Source: JALYSX01 sp036510515 (GTDB lineage: Bacteria > Vulcanimicrobiota > Vulcanimicrobiia > Vulcanimicrobiales > Vulcanimicrobiaceae). Taken from it: a DNA stretch of 25,474 bases. The position numbers were made by a program, and so were the translations under genes. The notes below the pieces were generated by a model, which was not told where the DNA came from, made no database searches, and worked only from the letters and a program-made list of their open reading frames with translations. Positions 20,711 to 25,474 of this stretch are shown here, in pieces. Where the stretch lies: positions 1 through 25,474 of the forward strand of contig DATCDS010000049.1 of assembly GCA_036510515.1 (NCBI GenBank), written 5' to 3'. The stretch's first letter is position 1. Each line of letters opens with the position of its first letter.

Positions 20711-21739
20711 ATGGCACGAAGCGACACCCAGATGCACCCGCCCCTCGAGCGGCACGGCTTGTCCGACGACCAGTTGCGCGCGATGTTTCGCAATATGGTG
20801 CAGCAGCGCCAACTTGACAATCGCGGCTTTCAGCTCAACCGCCAGGGCAAGGTTCCCTTTGCCTTGGGCAGCGAGGGACACGAAGCCATCCAAGCCGGCG
20901 CCGCGATGGCTTTTGCGCGCGGCAAAGACATCCTCGCGCCGTACTATCGGGACTTGGGCTTGGCGCTGGGCATCGGCTTGACGCCCTTTGAGATTTTATT
21001 GTCGCTCTTCGCGCGCGCCGCGGATCACAACGGCGGCCGCCAGTTCCCCAACCACTACTCGTCCAAGGCTGCCGGCTTGATGTCGTTCTCCTCGATTTTG
21101 GCCGCGCACATTCCGCACGCGGTCGGCGCAGCGTTGGCGCTCAAGATTCGCAAGGAGTCCGGTCGCGCCGTGCTGGTCACGTGCGGCGACGGCACGACCT
21201 CCGAAGGCGAGTGGCACGAATCGATGAACTTCGCCGCGGTCCACAGGCTGCCGATCGTGATGCTCGTGGAAAACAACGAATGGGCGATCTCGACGCCGCT
21301 CTCCCTGCAGATGGGGCAGCCCGAAATTTGGAAGCGCGCCGCGGGCTACGGCATGCCGGGCAAGAGGTTTAACGGCTTCGATCCGATCGAGACCTACCAA
21401 GCCGTAGCCGAAGCGATGGAGCGCGCGCGCAACGGCGGCGGCCCGACCCTGCTCGAGGGCACCTGCTACCGCTTCCTCGCGCACTCGACCGACGACAACG
21501 ACATGACGTATCGCACCAAAGACGACGTGGCCGCACATCGCAAGGACGATCCCGTTCCGCGGTTCGAGAAAATTCTATTGGCCAACGGCGTGATGTCCGA
21601 CAAGGACATCGCCGCGATGCGCAAAGACGTCTTGCACGAAACCAACGAGGCGACCGATAAAGCCGAAGCGCTGCCGTTCCCCGAGGCTGGTGACCTCTAC
21701 AAGAATCTCTACGAAGGAGCCTGGCAGCCGTGGCAGTGA
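20711..21739 (+). CDS. bkdAA: Branched-chain 2-oxoacid dehydrogenase E1 alpha, copy 2
   Basis: Second E1 alpha, 342 residues, clearly a paralogue of copy 1: the two align without large gaps from LERHGL to the shared end WQPW(R/Q), by eye roughly 60% identical. The ThDP motif is GDGTTSEGEWHE (159) to ENN (187-189), PYYRDLGLALGIGLTP is unchanged, and AHSTDDNDMTYR replaces SHTTDDDDRTYR. Differences gather in the N-terminal helix, the 104-125 loop and the C-terminal third, where substrate channel or E1-beta contacts would vary. The ATG at 20711 follows AAGGAA. Its last 10 bases overlap the E1-beta start, so this copy is the one translationally coupled to its partner. Confidence 0.93.
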   Translation: MARSDTQMHPPLERHGLSDDQLRAMFRNMVQQRQLDNRGFQLNRQGKVPFALGSEGHEAIQAGAAMAFARGKDILAPYYRDLGLALGIGLTPFEILLSLFARAADHNGGRQFPNHYSSKAAGLMSFSSILAAHIPHAVGAALALKIRKESGRAVLVTCGDGTTSEGEWHESMNFAAVHRLPIVMLVENNEWAISTPLSLQMGQPEIWKRAAGYGMPGKRFNGFDPIETYQAVAEAMERARNGGGPTLLEGTCYRFLAHSTDDNDMTYRTKDDVAAHRKDDPVPRFEKILLANGVMSDKDIAAMRKDVLHETNEATDKAEALPFPEAGDLYKNLYEGAWQPWQ

Positions 21740-22713
21740 TGAACAACGTCGAAGCCGTCCGCGCGACGCTCTACGACGCGATGAAGAGCGACGACCGCAC
21801 GGTCCTCATGGGCGAGGATGTGGGCGCCCGCGGCAACGTCTTTTTAATCAGCAAGGACTTCATCAAGGAGTTCGGTCCGGATCGCGTGATCGACACGCCG
21901 ATAGCCGAAGCCTCGATCGTCGGGATCGCGGTCGGCATGGCGATGGAAGGCCTGCGCCCGATCGCCGAGATCCAGTTCGCCGACTTCATCTATCCGGCGT
22001 TCAACCAAATCGTGGGCGAAGCGGCCAAGACCCGCTATCGCTCCAACGGCGAATACACGTGCCCGTTGGTGATCCGCACCCCCTACGGCGGCGGCGTGCG
22101 CGGCGCGCTCTCGCATTCGGTTTCCATCGAAGCGCTGTTCTATCACGTTCCCGGCCTTAAGATCGTCGCGCCGGCATTTCCGTCCGACGTCAAAGGCCTG
22201 CTCAACGCCGCGATCGACGATCCCGACCCGGTCCTCTTTCTCGAGCACAAGAAAACGTATCGCCTGATCAAGGGCGAGGTGCCCGAGGGCCACTACACGA
22301 TTCCGCTTGGAAAAGCCAACGTGCTGAAGGAAGGCTCGCAGTTGACGGTGGTCTCCTACGGCTTGTACGTGCATTGGGCGCTCGATGCGGCCAAGCAACT
22401 CGAAGCCGACGGACGCTCGGTCGAAGTGATCGACCTGCGATCGATCCGCCCGATGGATCAGCAAACGATCCTTCGGAGCGTCCGCAAGACGCGCAAGCTG
22501 CTGATCGTACACGAGGACAACAAGTTCGGCGGCATCGGCGCGGAGATCAGTGCGATGGTGGCCGAGGAAGCGCTCTTCGATCTCGACGCGCCGATCCGGC
22601 GTCTGGCCGCACCCGACGTTCCGGCCATGGGCTATGCCGAGCCCCTCGAGCAGGAGTACATGTCGTCGCCCGCATTGATGGCCGAAGCTATGCGCGAGAT
22701 GGTGGCATTCTAA
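21730..22713 (+). CDS. bkdAB: Branched-chain 2-oxoacid dehydrogenase E1 beta
   Basis: Beta subunit of the E1 component, 327 residues, which pairs with E1 alpha to form the ThDP site. Typical strings are VLMGEDVGARGNVF, RVIDTPIAEASIVGIAVGMAMEGLRPIAEIQFADFI, TPYGGGVRGALSHSVSIEALF, PDPVLFLEHKKTYRLIKGEVP and APIRRLAAPDVPAMGYA. These match the Bacillus-type BkdAB closely. The start is GTG 21730, with GGAG 10 bases upstream, although an ATG at 21739 (TGATG junction) is also possible. It runs into the E2 gene with a one-base TAATG overlap. Confidence 0.94.
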   Translation: MAVMNNVEAVRATLYDAMKSDDRTVLMGEDVGARGNVFLISKDFIKEFGPDRVIDTPIAEASIVGIAVGMAMEGLRPIAEIQFADFIYPAFNQIVGEAAKTRYRSNGEYTCPLVIRTPYGGGVRGALSHSVSIEALFYHVPGLKIVAPAFPSDVKGLLNAAIDDPDPVLFLEHKKTYRLIKGEVPEGHYTIPLGKANVLKEGSQLTVVSYGLYVHWALDAAKQLEADGRSVEVIDLRSIRPMDQQTILRSVRKTRKLLIVHEDNKFGGIGAEISAMVAEEALFDLDAPIRRLAAPDVPAMGYAEPLEQEYMSSPALMAEAMREMVAF

Positions 22714-24014
22714 TGGTTACCACGATCACGATGCCGCAACTGGGCGAGACCGTCACCGAAGGCACCGTCGAGCGCTGGCTGAAAAAGCCCGGCGATGCGG
22801 TCGAGAAATACGAAGCGTTCGTCGAGGTTTCGACCGACAAGGTGAACTCCGAAGTGCCCGCGCCGGTAACGGGTATCATTCGCGAGTTGCTCGTGCAAGA
22901 AGGTCAGACCGTCGCAACCGGCACGCCGATCGCGGTGATCGATCACGAGGCCGCCGTCGGTCAAAGCGCTTCGGCGCCGCCGTCGACGCTTTCGGAGATG
23001 GCGCACAGCGCGAACGCCGAGCCCGTTCCGGGTTTCAACATCCCGCAATCGGCACCCAAGCCCGCAGCGGCTAACGGACGGTCGGAGACCGCGCCGCCCG
23101 TGCACGCGAGTTCTGAGGTGTCGCTGCGCGGCGCGTCGCCCGCGGTGCGCCGCCTCGCGCGCGAACATCGGGTCGATGTCGCCGCGATCAAGGGCAGCGG
23201 CGCCAACGGCCGAGTGACCGCAGACGACGTACTGGCGGCCGCGAAGAGCGGCACGATCGCTGCGCCGACGGCGACCGCCTCGGCTGCCAAAGGTCCCTCG
23301 ACCTACGCCAACCCGATTCCCGGCACGACGATCCCACTCAACAGCGCGCGGCGAATCATCGCCGAGCGCATGGTCGAGTCCAAGCACAACGCGCCGCATG
23401 CGTGGTCGATGGTCGAAGTCGACGTCACCAACGTGTGGAAGTGGCGTGCCAAGGAAAAGGACCGCTTCGAGCAAGAGACGGGCTACAAGCTCACGCTGCT
23501 GCCCTTCTTCATGCGCGCGGTCGTCGAATCGCTGGCCGCCTTCCCGCTGATGAACGCCAAGTTCACCGCCGAAGGCATTCACGTCAACAAAGACGTCAAC
23601 GTCGGCATCGCGATCGGTTTGGCGACCAACTTGGTCGTGCCGGTGATTCGCAATGCCGATAAGCTCTCGATTCGCGGGCTGGCGATTGCGGCGGGCGATC
23701 TCATCGATCGCGCGCGCAAGAACAAACTGACCGCCGACGACGTCCAAGGCGGCACGTTCACCGTCAACAACAACGGTGCGAACGGTTCGTATGCTTCGGC
23801 GCCGATCATCAACGCCGGTCAAGCGGGCATCGTTACGATGGAAACCGTCGTCAAGAAGCCGGTCGTCACCGCCGACGACGCGATCGCCATCCGCCACATG
23901 ATGAACTCGTGCCTCTCGCTCGACCATCGCGTCGTGGACGGCTACGTCGCCAGCGGCTTCCTCGCCGATCTCAAGAAACGTCTCGAGGGCATGACCGCCA
24001 GCGGCTCGATCTAA
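22713..24014 (+). CDS. bkdB: Dihydrolipoamide acyltransferase (E2) of the 2-oxoacid dehydrogenase complex
   Basis: E2 core subunit, 433 residues. It receives the acyl group from E1 on its lipoyl arm and passes it to CoA. One lipoyl domain (1-78) has the lipoylated K43 in STDKVNSE. An Ala/Pro-rich flexible linker runs from about 80 to 138, and the peripheral-subunit-binding domain covers 141-175 (ASPAVRRLAREHRVD...GANGRVT). A second linker precedes the catalytic domain, which holds H405 and D409 in the active-site motif HRVVDG. The order and the E1 neighbours support a branched-chain or broad-specificity complex. The E3 dihydrolipoamide dehydrogenase is not in the window. The ATG overlaps the E1-beta stop by one base. 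Confidence 0.94.
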   Translation: MVTTITMPQLGETVTEGTVERWLKKPGDAVEKYEAFVEVSTDKVNSEVPAPVTGIIRELLVQEGQTVATGTPIAVIDHEAAVGQSASAPPSTLSEMAHSANAEPVPGFNIPQSAPKPAAANGRSETAPPVHASSEVSLRGASPAVRRLAREHRVDVAAIKGSGANGRVTADDVLAAAKSGTIAAPTATASAAKGPSTYANPIPGTTIPLNSARRIIAERMVESKHNAPHAWSMVEVDVTNVWKWRAKEKDRFEQETGYKLTLLPFFMRAVVESLAAFPLMNAKFTAEGIHVNKDVNVGIAIGLATNLVVPVIRNADKLSIRGLAIAAGDLIDRARKNKLTADDVQGGTFTVNNNGANGSYASAPIINAGQAGIVTMETVVKKPVVTADDAIAIRHMMNSCLSLDHRVVDGYVASGFLADLKKRLEGMTASGSI

Positions 24015-24022
24015 TAACCCCC

Positions 24023-24400
24023 ATGCAAATTCGTAAACACTTCCATTTTGAGGCCGCGCACGTGCTTGCGTTTCACCCGGGCAAGTGCGCGCGCATGCAC
24101 GGACATTCGTACCGTCTCGAAGTGGCCATCTCAGGGCCATTGCACGAAAGCGGGCCGGCGACGGGAATGGTCGAGGACTTCGACACGATCGCGACGATCG
24201 TGCGCCGCGAAATTCTAGACGTACTCGATCACATCACGCTCAACGACGAGATCGAGAATCCGACCGCCGAGCACATCGTTCAATGGATTTGGCGGCGTCT
24301 TCTCGCGCATTTGCCCGGTCTCGACGAACTGGTCCTGTGGGAAACGCCCACGTCGAGTGCCGTATTGCGCCGCGGCGACGTTGCCGAGTGTGGTCACTAG
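24023..24400 (+). CDS. queD: 6-carboxytetrahydropterin synthase
   Basis: QueD turns dihydroneopterin triphosphate into 6-carboxy-5,6,7,8-tetrahydropterin, the second step towards 7-deazaguanine (preQ0, queuosine). The product has 125 residues, the usual size. Zinc ligands are H13 (AAH), H26 and H28 (MHGHSY), the catalytic Cys is C22 in GKCARMHGH, and VEDFD, DHITLN and PTAEHIV follow as in the family. It could be annotated as a 6-pyruvoyl-tetrahydropterin synthase homologue, but the queE gene directly after it (TAGTG overlap) settles the pathway. It starts 8 bases after the E2 stop. Confidence 0.95.
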   Translation: MQIRKHFHFEAAHVLAFHPGKCARMHGHSYRLEVAISGPLHESGPATGMVEDFDTIATIVRREILDVLDHITLNDEIENPTAEHIVQWIWRRLLAHLPGLDELVLWETPTSSAVLRRGDVAECGH

Positions 24401-24975
24401 TGCTCCAACTCGCGGAGATCTTCTATAGCGTCCAAGGCGAGGGCACCTGGACCGGCACGCCCGCCGTGTTCGTGCGCTTGGCCGGATGCAACCTCGCGTG
24501 CGATTTCTGCGATACCGACTACTCGCTCAAGTTTTTCGCCGACGTCGACGACGTGGTCGCGCGCGTCCGCGACATCGGCGGAGATTGCCCGATGGTCGTC
24601 CTCACCGGCGGCGAGCCGCTGGCCCAAGCCCAGACTCCCGCGCTGATCGCCGCGCTGCGCGCCGACGGCCGGCGCGTGCACATCGAATCCAACGGCACGA
24701 TCTTTGCCGAGCTGCCCGACGACGTCTGGCTCTGCGTTTCTCCCAAGGAGCGCGTCGACGCACGAATGGCGCGGCGCGCCAACGAGGCCAAGCTGATCGT
24801 CGACGAACGCGTTCCCGAAGAACATCTGACGCTGTTCCAAAGCAAGCCGACGATCTTCTTGCAGCCAGAGGGCAACAAGCCCCGCAACGTCAGGTTAGCC
24901 GTCGAATACGCCAAGGGGCACCCGGACCGCTTCCGGCTTTCGCTGCAGACCCACAAATATATCGGGGTACGGTAG
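24400..24975 (+). CDS. queE: 7-carboxy-7-deazaguanine synthase (radical SAM)
   Basis: QueE rearranges 6-carboxytetrahydropterin into 7-carboxy-7-deazaguanine using SAM and a 4Fe-4S cluster. The product has 191 residues. The start LQLAEIFYSVQGEGTWTGTP is the family hallmark, and the cluster cysteines C30, C34 and C37 lie in AGCNLACDFCDTDY. SAM-site strings are VVLTGGEP and HIESNGT; VSPKER, KLIVDE, FLQPEGN and LSLQTHKYIGVR complete the family pattern. The GTG at 24400 shares one base with the queD stop. QueC, QueF and the tRNA-exchange genes are not seen here. Confidence 0.96.
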   Translation: MLQLAEIFYSVQGEGTWTGTPAVFVRLAGCNLACDFCDTDYSLKFFADVDDVVARVRDIGGDCPMVVLTGGEPLAQAQTPALIAALRADGRRVHIESNGTIFAELPDDVWLCVSPKERVDARMARRANEAKLIVDERVPEEHLTLFQSKPTIFLQPEGNKPRNVRLAVEYAKGHPDRFRLSLQTHKYIGVR

Positions 24976-24979
24976 AGCG

Positions 24980-25474
24980 GTGATCTTGATCGCCTGCGCG
25001 GTCGCCAAAGAACTCGCCTTTCTCGCGCCGCAACCGCACGTCGAGGTCTTGGTGACCGGCGTCGGACCGGTGGAAGCCGCCGCGCAGGTCTCGCGCGCGT
25101 TGGCGATGAGCCGCTACGACCTCGTGATCGACGCGGGCGTTGCCGGCGCGCTGCCGGGCTTCGCGCAGATCGGCGACGGCGTCGTGGTTGCCGACGAGAT
25201 GCTCGAGCTCGATATCGAAGGCGGCCAAGCCATCGCGCTGCCCGACGGCGCGACCGTGCACGATCGCGCGTCGTCCGACCTCGCGCTTACCGACCGGGTC
25301 GTCGAGCTCGGGTTTCGGGCCTTGCGCGGCGTCACCGTTTCACGCGTCACCGCGACCGACCAAACGGCCCGGCGGTTGGCCGCGCTGGGGGCGCAGGTCG
25401 AATCGATGGAGGGGTTCGCGGTGCTGCGCGCCGCCGAAATCGCCGGCGTGACCGCGATCGAAGTGCGCGGGATC
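24980..25474 (+). CDS. mqnB: Futalosine hydrolase, 5' part (truncated by window end)
   Basis: The first 165 codons of a nucleoside phosphorylase/hydrolase of the MTA/SAH nucleosidase fold. VILIACAVAKELAFLAP is followed by TGVGPVEAAAQVSRAL and DLVIDAGVAGALPGF (the ligand-binding core). The region ending GAQVESMEGFAVLRAAEIAGVTAIEVRGI matches MqnB, which splits futalosine to dehypoxanthinyl futalosine in menaquinone synthesis. A 5'-methylthioadenosine/SAH nucleosidase is the alternative, but the MEGFAVLRAA stretch and overall pattern favour MqnB. The GTG at 24980 is 4 bases after queE. The C-terminal part lies outside the window. Confidence 0.82.
   Translation, partial: MILIACAVAKELAFLAPQPHVEVLVTGVGPVEAAAQVSRALAMSRYDLVIDAGVAGALPGFAQIGDGVVVADEMLELDIEGGQAIALPDGATVHDRASSDLALTDRVVELGFRALRGVTVSRVTATDQTARRLAALGAQVESMEGFAVLRAAEIAGVTAIEVRGI

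Noticed and set aside
22710..24140. 476-codon - strand frame opposite E2 and queD
   Set aside because: Antisense to well-supported genes, without recognisable domains; composition is that of an Arg/Asp-rich shadow frame.

Overview
The window is GC-rich bacterial chromosome (well over 60% G+C by eye) and very densely coded: 27 genes, no gap between genes above 200 bases, and many 1-14 base overlaps. No tRNA, rRNA, insertion sequence, phage gene, CRISPR array or riboswitch was seen. Frequent GTG/TTG starts, an ETF-quinone oxidoreductase, a branched-chain 2-oxoacid dehydrogenase and a futalosine-pathway (menaquinone) gene fit an uncultivated high-GC lineage such as Candidatus Eremiobacterota (WPS-2). 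That placement is an inference from style and gene content.

Layout. 1-1366 holds three small genes of unknown function: two encode exported proteins and are divergent, and the third converges on the second. 1562-10132 is one long + strand block, probably co-transcribed: ECF sigma factor; a zinc-finger anti-sigma domain fused to an O6-alkylguanine-DNA alkyltransferase; pyroglutamyl peptidase; a PHP-family phosphoesterase with a histone-H1-like tail; an EF-G paralogue; an oligopeptide-binding lipoprotein; an orotate phosphoribosyltransferase; and a methyltransferase. 10146-13881 is a - strand block, in transcription order a zinc (M14/aspartoacylase-like) hydrolase, ETF-QO, ThiS, ThiG and a single-domain rhodanese. 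13933-15901 is a + strand pair, a LOG-family nucleotide-binding protein overlapping a beta-CASP RNase. 15908-19560 holds a FAD/NAD oxidoreductase (-), a small helical phasin-like protein (+), an M20 amidohydrolase (-) and an exported protein with a TonB-C-like end (-). 19650-25474 is a + strand operon with two tandem E1-alpha genes, E1-beta and E2 of a branched-chain 2-oxoacid dehydrogenase, then QueD and QueE (7-deazaguanine synthesis) and a truncated futalosine hydrolase at the window edge.

How the genes work together. The dehydrogenase makes acyl-CoAs whose oxidation would feed electrons through ETF and ETF-QO into the quinone pool, probably menaquinone given MqnB. ThiS/ThiG build the thiazole of thiamine, the E1 cofactor, with the rhodanese as a possible sulfur donor. 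The most unusual locus is 1562-2951, where a sigma factor is translationally coupled to a ZAS anti-sigma domain carrying a complete suicide DNA-repair domain. This looks like a one-protein alkylation sensor that would regulate transcription through a sigma factor rather than through an Ada-type activator.
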